Below are positions 1-6,404 of a DNA stretch of 9,941 bases, one piece after another. Under the pieces are notes generated by a model, which did not search any database, was not told where the DNA came from, and saw only the letters and a list, made by a program, of their open reading frames with translations. This stretch comes from Sediminispirochaeta sp. (GTDB lineage: Bacteria; Spirochaetota; Spirochaetia; DSM-16054; Sediminispirochaetaceae). Numbering within the stretch: position 1 is the stretch's first letter; every line of letters begins with the position of its first letter. The position numbers and the translations under genes were made by a program. The DNA lies in contig DSBN01000310.1 in NCBI GenBank assembly GCA_011046055.1, positions 1 through 9,941 of the forward strand. The letters are read 5' to 3'.

Positions 1-1
1 C

Positions 2-559
2 TATCTGGCAGTACCTATGGCCAGGACCTTAGCCTGGACGGTTTTGGGGATTGGAGTAGGTATGACCGAGGGACTGCGTTCGCGATCGGGGAGGCGGGCG
101 ATGTTCGGAGCCTTGGGTGGTCTTCTGGGTGGGCTTTTAGGAGGAGCCCTGATGGAGTATCTGCGTCTACGCTCCCCTGGACTCCCCTGGCCCCGACTCT
201 TCGGGATGCTGCTGTTCGGGGGCTTGATCGGGCTTTTTTACGCCCTGCTGGAGCATCGTTTTTCTCAGGCGGTACTTCGCATACTGAACGGTGAAAAGAG
301 GGGAAAAGAGTACAGTTTCGCCGGAAACAGACTCTTGATTGGTACCGACCACCGCTGCGACATCGTTTTGGACGCCTACCAGGGAGTTTTGCCCCAGCAC
401 GCCCGTATTCGGGTAAAAAAAGACGGGGTGTACCTGGACAACGGCAGTTCCGCCGGTCCGGTCTACATCAACGACAGGGCAATGAAGGGCGAACGACCTC
501 TGAAGTACGAGGATGTGCTCAAAATCGGGTCGGCCAAGCTGATCTACCGTCCGGAGTAA
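2..559 (+). CDS. Membrane protein with C-terminal FHA-like domain (5' partial)
   Basis: The frame is open to the left edge. The first ATG (base 17) has no purine-rich Shine-Dalgarno in the few bases before it, so the gene probably starts outside the window. Numbering from that ATG (180 residues), residues 5-16 are hydrophobic, residues 31-46 are a glycine-zipper-like stretch of repeated GLLGG, and residues 61-77 form a further membrane segment. A soluble FHA-like domain follows (about 88-178), with the fold signature IGTDHRCDIVL, a conserved H128 and N152. The usual GR is G109-T110 and the SRxH motif is L125-P-Q-H128, so the canonical phosphothreonine contacts are missing. From the family I expect the FHA domain to be cytoplasmic and to bind a protein partner, here possibly without phosphate dependence (inference). 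The stop is 12 bases before the next gene, which also ends in an FHA-like domain, so the two are likely co-transcribed and may act together. The exact function is unknown. Confidence 0.8.
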   Translation, partial: YLAVPMARTLAWTVLGIGVGMTEGLRSRSGRRAMFGALGGLLGGLLGGALMEYLRLRSPGLPWPRLFGMLLFGGLIGLFYALLEHRFSQAVLRILNGEKRGKEYSFAGNRLLIGTDHRCDIVLDAYQGVLPQHARIRVKKDGVYLDNGSSAGPVYINDRAMKGERPLKYEDVLKIGSAKLIYRPE

Positions 560-571
560 AGGGGGAGAGGG

Positions 572-2005
572 ATGAAACGAGCGCTATTTTTTCTGTGGAA
601 TCTATCACTGGTCCTCATCATGACGAATGCCGACGTGGTGAGTATCGGCCAGATCGACACCGACGCCCTTCTGCTGTCACAAAAAATCGACCTCTACGTG
701 AGTGTACAGGGAGAAGACGGCGATAATATCGAAAATTTGAAACTGGACAACTTCCGAGTCTACGAATCCGTTGATGGCGATAGTTTCACCGAAGCGCCAA
801 AACTCTTAAGTCTGGAAGAGCAAGTCAACCGGCAACAGGGCGTGCACATGATGCTCCTGCTGGACAACTCGGGGAGCATGTACGACAAGCTCGCTGGGGA
901 GCCGACGGAGGAACAGGACGCGATGCGAATGAGCCATGCCAAAAGGGCGCTTCGCAGCTTCGTGGAGACCTCCTTTCTGCCCAGCGATGTCATCTCACTG
1001 GCCAGTTTCAACACCGACATCCGCCTGCACAGCAGAGCCATTCGCGATCCCAGCGCCCTGGATGCGCTGCTGCGGGAGATAGAGAGGCCCGAGGGACGGC
1101 AGGCCTATACCGAACTCTACCAGAGTCTGATCGAAACCGCCGATGAACTGGCGGGCGGAAGGGGTCGAAAAGCGGTGGTCGTGCTCTCCGACGGGGAGAA
1201 CTACCCCTTTTACATCCACACCGGAGAACCCCATTCAAAATACGGCACGGAGGAAAAAACTCCCGCTCAAGCTATCAAGGCTTATCAGATGGAGGGAATC
1301 AGTCTCTACGCGATCCACTTCGGAATTGAACAGGATCGCTACCTGGGGGAGATAGCCCGACAAACCGGAGGGGCGGTGTATGACGCTCGAAACGAGGAGG
1401 AACTCGCCGAGGTATACGGTGATATCAAAAATAAGATAGAGAACGAGTACCGACTCAGCTACCGAGCCGGTATGCTTCCGGCGGAAAAAACCTACGTTCG
1501 AGTAGCCTACAACCGAGGCCAGCAAAGCGCCGACTCCACCAGGCGGTATTTCACTGGCACCATACTCGGACTGCCTATGGTTCCGTTCAACCCAATGATT
1601 TTCCTGAGCATCGTCGCGGCACTGACACTCTGGGCTCTGATTTTCATTCTCCGCTATCGAAAATTGTCCGCCCCGGCGATGTTGAGCGTTATGCAGGCCG
1701 GCTTCACCACCAAGGTCAGCGCCCGAACCATCCCTTTGAGCCAGGAGAAAACGGTTATCGGCGGAGATCCACGCGCGGATCTGACGATCAGCGGTCCTTC
1801 AGCCCTGAAGAACGAACACGCCAGTATCATCAAGGATCCGAAAAGCGGGGACTACACGCTGATAGGAGATGGACGGATCGAGGTGAACAACCAAGCGCTC
1901 CAGGAGGCACGAAGACTCGAGGACGGCGATGTGATAAGCATCGAGGGAACCACCATAGTTTTTGAGAAGGAAGAGGAGAAAGAGGGGCATCCGAAGAAAA
2001 AGTAG
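572..2005 (+). CDS. Membrane-anchored VWA protein with C-terminal FHA-like domain
   Basis: A 477-residue protein. It has an N-terminal signal peptide (about 1-20), then a short beta-rich region (about 38-66, containing LDNFRVYE) as in VWFA-related proteins. The VWA domain (about 91-290) has a complete MIDAS metal site: D98-x-S100-x-S102, T180 and D207 (LSDGE). A single membrane helix (about 342-360) is followed by RYRK, which by the positive-inside rule puts VWA outside the cytoplasm and the tail inside. The tail (about 393-466) is FHA-like, with IGGDPRADLTI and H416, but the GR is G397-G398 and the SRxH is K413-N-E-H416, so the phosphothreonine ligands are absent. VWA domains bind protein ligands through a divalent metal. 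The architecture suggests a link between an extracytoplasmic ligand and a cytoplasmic FHA partner, plausibly the FHA protein encoded just upstream (inference). The start is supported by a purine-rich GGGGGAGAGG at 561-570. The gene converges on the hemolysin III gene with a 14-base gap. Confidence 0.9.
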   Translation: MKRALFFLWNLSLVLIMTNADVVSIGQIDTDALLLSQKIDLYVSVQGEDGDNIENLKLDNFRVYESVDGDSFTEAPKLLSLEEQVNRQQGVHMMLLLDNSGSMYDKLAGEPTEEQDAMRMSHAKRALRSFVETSFLPSDVISLASFNTDIRLHSRAIRDPSALDALLREIERPEGRQAYTELYQSLIETADELAGGRGRKAVVVLSDGENYPFYIHTGEPHSKYGTEEKTPAQAIKAYQMEGISLYAIHFGIEQDRYLGEIARQTGGAVYDARNEEELAEVYGDIKNKIENEYRLSYRAGMLPAEKTYVRVAYNRGQQSADSTRRYFTGTILGLPMVPFNPMIFLSIVAALTLWALIFILRYRKLSAPAMLSVMQAGFTTKVSARTIPLSQEKTVIGGDPRADLTISGPSALKNEHASIIKDPKSGDYTLIGDGRIEVNNQALQEARRLEDGDVISIEGTTIVFEKEEEKEGHPKKK

Positions 2006-2023
2006 GTCCTCCGGACGGACTAC
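1994..2023 (-). terminator. Possible intrinsic terminator of the deaD-trhA operon
   Basis: Read on the - strand, the trhA stop lies inside a hairpin. GTAGTCC pairs with GGA-C-CTAC (7 pairs, one bulged C, loop GTCCGGA), followed directly by TTTTTCTT. The stem is imperfect and the T tract falls in the 3' end of the convergent VWA gene, so this is a plausible but modest terminator. On the + strand the same hairpin has no T tract after it. Confidence 0.4.
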
Positions 2024-2688
2024 AGGTACCAGTATATTCCCAGAAAAAAGCAGACGCTTCCACCGAGGACGAAGAGGTGCCACAGGGCGTGGTAGAAGGG
2101 GAGCTTCTTCATCGCGTAGACCAAGGTCCCAATGGTGTAGGTCAGGCCTCCGGCGAGGATCAGGGTGAAAAACTCACGGCTCACCTGGGCGGTCACCGGC
2201 TCCCACACCAGCACAATCAACCAGCCCATCAGCAGATATATCGCCATCTGGGCGAAACGGTAGCGTCCCCAGAACACTATTTTGAAGACCATTCCACCGG
2301 CAGCCACTATCCACGCCAGACGGAGGGTGAGCCGTACCTCGGGACCCTGCAGACTGACCAGAACGGCGGTGTAGGTGCCGGCAATCAATAGGAAGATCGA
2401 CATGTGGTCGGCGATTCGAAAAACTCTTTTGAGATTGGAGTGGGGGGCGAAATGGTAGAGCGTGCTGGAGAGGTAGAGCAGGGTCATTGCCGCGCCGTAG
2501 ACGACAAAGCCGAACAGCAGGTCCGGGCGCCCCTGCTCGACGCCCTTCCGAATCAGCAGAAAGGTGGCTAACAGCGAGAGGATCACCCCCAGACCGTGGG
2601 CAAGCCCGGAGGCGACCTCCTCTCTCGGCGAATCGTGACGGTGGAGACTTATGTGTCGTTCCAGCCAGCTGCTACGTACCTCGCTCAA
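2020..2688 (-). CDS. trhA: Hemolysin III family / PAQR membrane protein
   Basis: With the TTG start at 2688-2686 the protein has 222 residues, the usual size for this family. After a short cytoplasmic N-terminus (HRHDSPREE at 16-24) come about seven hydrophobic helices. The PAQR polar residues are in place: SSTLYH with H79 at the end of TM2, D94 before the TM3 motif IFLLIAGTYT, and H200 and H204 in the last loop and helix (HALWHLFVLGGS). PAQR proteins of this type are integral membrane proteins linked to membrane homeostasis; hemolysis is an old name and not shown here. I chose the TTG start because AAGGAG lies 9 bases upstream (2698-2703) and TTG overlaps the helicase TGA as TTGA. The frame stays open further upstream to an ATG at 2934, but that part is basic, lies inside the helicase gene and has no family similarity. 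Second gene of the operon, probably translationally coupled. Confidence 0.92.
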   Translation of the reverse strand: MSEVRSSWLERHISLHRHDSPREEVASGLAHGLGVILSLLATFLLIRKGVEQGRPDLLFGFVVYGAAMTLLYLSSTLYHFAPHSNLKRVFRIADHMSIFLLIAGTYTAVLVSLQGPEVRLTLRLAWIVAAGGMVFKIVFWGRYRFAQMAIYLLMGWLIVLVWEPVTAQVSREFFTLILAGGLTYTIGTLVYAMKKLPFYHALWHLFVLGGSVCFFLGIYWYL

Positions 2689-4415
2689 GAAGCCTTTCTC
2701 CTTTTTGCGTAGTGGAGCTTTCCCTTGGAAGCTCTCTTCTTGTGCGTGGGTCTGCCGGAGCGGTCGCCGTGGGACTGCGGCGTATCGAGTTCGACCCTCA
2801 ACTTCTGACCTCGGAAGTCGAAGCCGTCCATAGCCTGGGCGACCAGCTCCGAGTAGTTCTGCTCCACCTGAATGCTGCTCCAGCTGGACTTTATACCGAT
2901 ATGGCCGATCTCTATATCGCGGCGGCGGCTGCACTGGTTGACCAATCCTATCAGATCGGGCGGTCGGATACCTTGATTTTTGCCCAGATTGATCCGCAGG
3001 CGACCAAAGCCCTCATCGCCGTGACGGCTTTTTCGCTGCTCAACTCTACGGTTTTTTTTGTGGTCTTTGGACTTATTTCCCGTTTTCTCGTGAACGGGTT
3101 TCATATCGGGTAGGTCACGGTAGTATTCCAGAAGCTTTTCGAACTGCAGGGCGACTATCTTTTTCAGAATCTCGTCGCGATCCAGGCCGTCGAAGGCTTG
3201 GCTGAATTGCTCGAAATAGTGCTGTATCTGTTCTTCCTGGGCTTCGGTGGACACGAGTTTTTCGGCGAAATCGAGCAGCTGTCGTTCGAAAATGTCCTCA
3301 CCCTTTGGGACTTTTCTGGGCTGAATCTCCCGCTGGATAATACGCTGTATCTGCAGCAGACGCTGCTTCTGCCTGGGGCCGACGATAGCGTAGGAGGTGC
3401 CCTCCTTGCCGGCACGGCCGGTTCGCCCGCTGCGGTGGGTGTAGACTTCGATTTCGTCGGGTAGGTCGTAGTGAATGACGTGGGATAAGTCCTGCACGTC
3501 CAGGCCTCGGGCGGCGATATCGGTGGCCACCAGTATCTGTAGGTCCCGGCGACGGAACTTACGCATCACCATCTCCCGTTGCATCTGGGTCAAATCGCCG
3601 TGCAGGGACTCGACCTCGTACCCGTCGGCGACCAAGCGGTCGGCGATCTCCTGGGTGGAGGCTTTGGTGCGGCAGAACACGATACCGTACATATCCGGGT
3701 GAAAATCGACCAAACGCTTCAAGGCGGCGTATTTCTGATCGCCGTGAACCATGAAGTAAAAGTGTTCCACACTCTCGGCGGCGGCGTTTTTCTGCCCGCT
3801 GGTGATAGTTTTAGGATCTTTCATGTAGGTGGAGGCGATGCGGGCTACCTCCGGGGGCATGGTGGCCGAGAGCAGGATGCTCTGTTTCTCTTCGGGGGTA
3901 GCCGCTAAGATGGCGTCGAGCTCCTCTTTGAAGCCCATATTGAGCATTATATCCGCCTCATCCAGTACCAGGTACTCGATGTTGGAAAGTTGAGCCTTCT
4001 TTTTTTCGATCAAGTCCAAGAGCCGCCCGGGGGTAGCTACTAAAATATGAACGCCCCTTTTTAGCGCCGACAACTGTTCGCCGTAGCCCGTGCCCCCATA
4101 GACCGCCTCGATGACTATCCGCGGAAGATTCTTGGCGTAGGCTCGCAGCTCATTCACTATCTGGATCGCCAGCTCCCGGGTGGGGCAGAGGACCAGGGCG
4201 TTGATGCCGGCGGGAGCCTCCTGGAGACTATTCAGGATGGGCAGGCCGAAGGCGGCGGTTTTGCCGGTGCCCGTATGGGCCAGGGCGATCAGGTCCTGCC
4301 GGCTTGCCGATACGTGGGGGATGACTTCGGCTTGGATGGGAGTCGGGTTTTGAAAGCCCATCTCCCCTATGGCCGAGAGAATCGAGTCTTGTAAGGTAAA
4401 ATCATTGAATGTCAA
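2685..4415 (-). CDS. deaD: DEAD-box ATP-dependent RNA helicase, DeaD/CsdA type with DbpA-like RNA-binding domain
   Basis: A 576-residue protein with the full DEAD-box motif set: Q motif with PTPIQ (Q28), Walker A AHTGTGKT (46-53), PTRELA (78-83), TPGR (128-131), DEAD (152-155), SAT (183-185), ATDIAARGLD (297-306) and HRSGRTGRAG (327-336). A helical dimerisation-like segment follows (about 370-435), then a basic linker (440-465), a DbpA-type RRM-like RNA-binding domain (about 469-543, from FGRLRINLGK to LRVEL) and a basic tail. Such helicases unwind short RNA duplexes in ribosome assembly and mRNA turnover, often in the cold, in the cytoplasm. E. coli DeaD is somewhat longer (629 residues); CshA or DbpA are alternative names within the same superfamily. 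The start is TTG (4415-4413) with AAAGGA 7 bases upstream (4423-4428), followed at once by the Q-motif region (FNDFTLQDSIL). It is the first gene of a two-gene operon with trhA and is divergent from tRNA-Tyr. Confidence 0.96.
   Translation of the reverse strand: MTFNDFTLQDSILSAIGEMGFQNPTPIQAEVIPHVSASRQDLIALAHTGTGKTAAFGLPILNSLQEAPAGINALVLCPTRELAIQIVNELRAYAKNLPRIVIEAVYGGTGYGEQLSALKRGVHILVATPGRLLDLIEKKKAQLSNIEYLVLDEADIMLNMGFKEELDAILAATPEEKQSILLSATMPPEVARIASTYMKDPKTITSGQKNAAAESVEHFYFMVHGDQKYAALKRLVDFHPDMYGIVFCRTKASTQEIADRLVADGYEVESLHGDLTQMQREMVMRKFRRRDLQILVATDIAARGLDVQDLSHVIHYDLPDEIEVYTHRSGRTGRAGKEGTSYAIVGPRQKQRLLQIQRIIQREIQPRKVPKGEDIFERQLLDFAEKLVSTEAQEEQIQHYFEQFSQAFDGLDRDEILKKIVALQFEKLLEYYRDLPDMKPVHEKTGNKSKDHKKNRRVEQRKSRHGDEGFGRLRINLGKNQGIRPPDLIGLVNQCSRRRDIEIGHIGIKSSWSSIQVEQNYSELVAQAMDGFDFRGQKLRVELDTPQSHGDRSGRPTHKKRASKGKLHYAKRRKAS
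2698..2703 (-). promoter_or_regulatory. Ribosome binding site that sets the trhA TTG start
   Basis: AAGGAG on the - strand, 9 bases before the TTG at 2688-2686 and inside the last codons of the helicase gene. No ATG or GTG at a suitable place in this frame competes with it. This is the main reason for choosing the TTGA overlap as the start. Confidence 0.7.
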
Positions 4416-4422
4416 ATAGTAT

Positions 4423-4428
4423 TCCTTT
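4423..4428 (-). promoter_or_regulatory. Ribosome binding site for the deaD TTG start
   Basis: AAAGGA on the - strand, 7 bases before the TTG at 4415-4413. It supports the TTG as the start, since no ATG or GTG in frame lies before the Q-motif region at a comparable distance. Confidence 0.65.
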
Positions 4429-4443
4429 ATGGCTAGTGCTTAA

Positions 4444-4455
4444 CTTGGACCCAAG
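4444..4455. promoter_or_regulatory. Palindrome at the deaD start site, possible operator
   Basis: CTTGG-AC-CCAAG is a 5-base inverted repeat covering the predicted transcription start and part of the -10 box of deaD. TCTTGG also occurs twice on the - strand (4451-4456 and 4468-4473), 17 bases apart. The position fits an operator or an early leader hairpin, but the arms are short and no regulator is identified. Confidence 0.3.
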
Positions 4456-4481
4456 ATACCTTTTTTTCCAAGAAAAAGCAA
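4453..4481 (-). promoter_or_regulatory. Predicted sigma70-type promoter of deaD-trhA
   Basis: On the - strand, TTGCTT (4476-4481) is separated by 17 bases from TATCTT (4453-4458). The spacer contains an A7 run. The predicted transcript starts near 4446, giving a leader of about 30 bases before the TTG codon. The -10 box overlaps the palindrome at 4444-4455. Confidence 0.5.
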
Positions 4482-4561
4482 GGTCTTCGTAGAGCCTTTC
4501 TCCAGCGCGGACTACACGGCTTCTTTCCTTGCGATCGAGAGAAAAATAATCCGCATCCCGC

Positions 4562-4590
4562 TTGACAGAAAAAACGCTTTTTGCTACTTT
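4562..4590 (+). promoter_or_regulatory. Promoter of tRNA-Tyr
   Basis: A perfect TTGACA (4562-4567), 17-base spacer, then TACTTT (4585-4590). Transcription would begin near 4597, about 7 bases before the mature tRNA 5' end. It is oriented away from the deaD promoter; the two -35 boxes are about 80 bases apart. Confidence 0.75.
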
Positions 4591-4603
4591 CTTAGGCGAC
4601 ATA

Positions 4604-4685
4604 GGGGAGGTTCCCGAGTGGTCAAAGGGAGCAGACTGTAAATCTGTTGGCTCAGCCTTCGAAGGTTCGAATCCTTCTCTCCCCA
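4604..4685 (+). tRNA. tRNA-Tyr (GTA anticodon)
   Basis: An 82-base class II tRNA. The acceptor stem GGGGAGG pairs with TCTCCCC (4678-4684, with a final G-T pair) before the discriminator A4685. The D-arm region begins TTCCCGAG. The anticodon stem GCAGA/TCTGT carries loop CTGTAAA with GTA at 4638-4640. A long variable arm precedes the T arm GAAGG-TTCGAAT-CCTTC. The layout closely matches E. coli tRNA-Tyr. CCA is not encoded (the next bases are GTT), so it must be added after transcription. It has its own promoter and terminator and stands alone. Confidence 0.98.
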
Positions 4686-4698
4686 GTTGAGTATGAAT

Positions 4699-4732
4699 AA
4701 GGTCTTCCTGTTTTGAGGAAGGCCTTTTTTTT
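4699..4732 (+). terminator. Intrinsic terminator after tRNA-Tyr
   Basis: An 11-base stem, AAGGTCTTCCT (4699-4709) with AGGAAGGCCTT (4716-4726), with one T-G pair and a GTTTTG loop, runs straight into eight T residues (4725-4732). It lies 14 bases after the tRNA and insulates it from the downstream operon. Confidence 0.92.
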
Positions 4733-4747
4733 ATCCTTTCACTGAGT

Positions 4748-4753
4748 TATATT
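4748..4753 (+). promoter_or_regulatory. Possible -10 element of the ykgJ-MBL operon
   Basis: TATATT lies 30 bases before the GTG start of the first gene and just after the tRNA terminator. There is no good -35 at the right distance: the position holds the terminator T run. A promoter is needed somewhere in this 50-base gap if the terminator is efficient, so this is the best candidate rather than a strong one. Confidence 0.3.
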
Positions 4754-4783
4754 GGGGAGAGAAGCATACAGAGGCGGTTTCAA

Positions 4784-5260
4784 GTGGGAGGAGAGTTTTA
4801 CAACGAAGGTTTGAGGTTCGAATGCACCCGGTGTTCTCGTTGTTGTCGACATGAGCCGGGCTATGTGTTCCTTTCTTACAACGACTTGCCGAGGCTCCTC
4901 GACAAGTTTGAGATGAGCCGAGAAAACTTTATCCAAAAATACTGTCGCGCCGTTTTGATAAATGGGGTGTACAGGCTCAGTTTGAAGGAGAAAGAGAATT
5001 ATGACTGCCTCTTCTGGGAGGATGGGGGCTGTCGTATATACGAGGCTCGCCCTCTGCAGTGTCGGAGCTTTCCCTTCTGGGCGTCCTATCTCAGTGAATC
5101 GAGACAATGGCAAGCTCTCGGAGATTCCTGCCCCGGGGTCAATCGCGGGCCGGTACATTCGAGGGAAGAGATCGAACAGTGGCTGGCACTACGGGAGCGG
5201 GAACCTCTTATGGTTCTCGGGGAGCAAGACTTGAAAATCTTAGAAAAGGAGCCCGTATGA
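4784..5260 (+). CDS. YkgJ family cysteine-cluster protein
   Basis: A 158-residue protein with the YkgJ/CxxCxxCC signature: C14-x2-C17-x2-C20-C21, then C75, C83 (CRIYEARPLQC) and C93 followed by RSFPFW. C54 and C116 are two more cysteines. The family is predicted to bind a zinc or iron-sulfur centre, and its cellular role is largely uncharacterised. The protein looks soluble and cytoplasmic, with no signal peptide. The start is a GTG at 4784 with GAGG at 4771-4774 upstream. No in-frame ATG exists before the Cys motif, so the exact N-terminus is less certain than the gene. It is the first gene of a four-gene + strand run; its TGA overlaps the next ATG (ATGA). The coupling suggests joint expression with the MBL hydrolase, but I see no specific shared pathway. 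Confidence 0.9.
   Translation: MGGEFYNEGLRFECTRCSRCCRHEPGYVFLSYNDLPRLLDKFEMSRENFIQKYCRAVLINGVYRLSLKEKENYDCLFWEDGGCRIYEARPLQCRSFPFWASYLSESRQWQALGDSCPGVNRGPVHSREEIEQWLALREREPLMVLGEQDLKILEKEPV
5246..5251 (+). promoter_or_regulatory. Ribosome binding site that sets the MBL hydrolase start
   Basis: AAGGAG 5 bases before ATG 5257, inside the end of the YkgJ gene. It chooses this start over the in-frame ATG at 5107, and the family N-terminus (MKIRFWGVRGS) agrees. Confidence 0.8.
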
Positions 5261-6201
5261 AAATACGCTTCTGGGGGGTGAGAGGATCAATCCCCACGCC
5301 GCTGAGCCCCGACGAGGTGAGGAGAAAGATATCGTCGGTCCTCGCCCAGGTGGGCCCCCAAGATATACGCGACAACAAGAGCCGCGAGCTGTTTCTGTCA
5401 AAACTGCCGGCCTCACTCTTCGGCACGGTAGGGGGTAACACCACCTGCCTGGAGGTTCGTCTGGAGGACGGCAGGGTGATCCTCTTCGATGCCGGTACGG
5501 GACTCTCCCGTTTCGCCGCCTCCGCGGCCAAAGAGCTATCACATCCCAAGGAGTTCCATCTCTTTTTTACCCACTTCCATTGGGACCACATACAGGGTTT
5601 CCCCTTTTTCACCCCCCAGGCTTTCGACGGGAAATGCAAGATTCACGTATACAGTCCCAGGGAAGACGTGGAGCGAATACTCCGCGAGCAGATGAAACCG
5701 CCCTATTTTCCCATCACCATGGACACCATGCAGGCGAAGATCGAGTTCCACCATCTCTCAGCTTCTCCGCTGAGACTCGGAGGGGCTGAGATAAGCTGGC
5801 GGGGAGTAAAGCACCCTGGCGCATCTTTCTCGTACAAGGTCAAGGACCGTTCGGGGGCCTTTATTTTTTCTACCGATACCGAACTGAGTCCCGAAGACTT
5901 CGCGCGAAGTCCGGAGAATCAGAGCTTCTACGAAAGGGCGGACGTACTGGTCATGGACAGCCAGTACACCCTGGATGAGGCGATCGAAAAGTACGATTGG
6001 GGACACTCCTCCTACAGCCTGGCGGTGGACTTCGCCTCCGAATGGAAGATCAAAAAGTTGGTCCTGTTTCATCATGAACCCCTATATAACGACAACAAAA
6101 TGGCCGCCATCGAGAAATCAGCCCGGTGGTACAAGAGCCACATCAACCAAGACCAACTGGATATCACCATCGCTCGTGAAGGACTGGAGCTTGTCATATG
6201 A
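5257..6201 (+). CDS. MBL-fold metal-dependent hydrolase, PhnP/RNase Z-like
   Basis: A 314-residue protein starting MKIRFWGVRGSIPTP, typical of COG1235-like metallo-beta-lactamase-fold hydrolases. Metal ligands are visible in order: H106-x-H108-x-D110-H111 (THFHWDH), H186 (KHPG), D207 (FSTDTE) and H272 or H273 (LFHHEP). FDAGTG at 78-83 is the usual beta-strand loop. Members cleave phosphodiester bonds in RNA, cyclic nucleotides or phosphonate intermediates; the substrate here cannot be told from sequence. A segment of about 35 residues between the first strand and TVGGNTTCLEV (about 18-56) looks like a family-specific insertion. The start is fixed by AAGGAG (5246-5251) 5 bases upstream and by the ATGA overlap with the previous gene. 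The frame is open to an ATG at 5107, but that stretch lies within the YkgJ gene and resembles nothing. Its own TGA overlaps the next ATG. Confidence 0.93.
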   Translation: MKIRFWGVRGSIPTPLSPDEVRRKISSVLAQVGPQDIRDNKSRELFLSKLPASLFGTVGGNTTCLEVRLEDGRVILFDAGTGLSRFAASAAKELSHPKEFHLFFTHFHWDHIQGFPFFTPQAFDGKCKIHVYSPREDVERILREQMKPPYFPITMDTMQAKIEFHHLSASPLRLGGAEISWRGVKHPGASFSYKVKDRSGAFIFSTDTELSPEDFARSPENQSFYERADVLVMDSQYTLDEAIEKYDWGHSSYSLAVDFASEWKIKKLVLFHHEPLYNDNKMAAIEKSARWYKSHINQDQLDITIAREGLELVI

Positions 6202-6401
6202 TTTCCTTGGAAAATAGAGATGTTATCGCCCTGTTTCTTTTTCTCCGCGAGCGGGAAGACGAATTGGACGGGGTGTTACAGGGGCTCTACCAGCGCTTGC
6301 AGCGGGACCTTTTCGAAAAGCTCTCCATTGAGGAGATGGAATCTTTGGAAGATCTTTATCAAAATAAGATTGAAGTCCTAAAAAAGAGAGGGTACATTTA
6401 A
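6198..6401 (+). CDS. Small helical protein of unknown function
   Basis: A 67-residue acidic protein that I do not recognise. It is rich in Leu, Glu, Arg and Lys, has no Cys and no membrane segment, and looks almost wholly alpha-helical (for example ALFLFLREREDELDGVLQGL), possibly two helices forming a hairpin or coiled coil. Reality is supported by the ATGA overlap with the MBL gene, a GGAG at 6186-6189 eight bases upstream, and a stop only 3 bases before the next gene, so the operon would have a gap without it. It may be an accessory or binding protein for a neighbour (inference). Confidence 0.75.
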   Translation: MISLENRDVIALFLFLREREDELDGVLQGLYQRLQRDLFEKLSIEEMESLEDLYQNKIEVLKKRGYI

Positions 6402-6404
6402 GCC

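Noticed and set aside
2689..2934. Longer N-terminus for the hemolysin III protein, from the ATG at 2934
   Set aside because: The extension lies inside the helicase coding sequence, is basic low-complexity text and would make the protein far longer than its family. The TTG with AAGGAG fits better.
2487..3113. A 208-codon + strand open frame across the deaD-trhA junction
   Set aside because: It is antisense to two confidently identified genes, and its product changes character along its length.
4402..4602. A 66-codon - strand open frame upstream of deaD
   Set aside because: It covers both promoters and runs to the edge of the tRNA, has no good ribosome binding site, and overlaps the helicase start in another frame.
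4604..4740. tRNA gene as a site of integration
   Set aside because: No integrase, no repeated tRNA 3' end and no mobile-element genes are seen. The tRNA is followed by its own terminator and an ordinary operon.
5107..5256. In-frame extension of the MBL hydrolase to an upstream ATG
   Set aside because: It overlaps the YkgJ gene fully, and the family N-terminus begins at 5257 with a strong Shine-Dalgarno.
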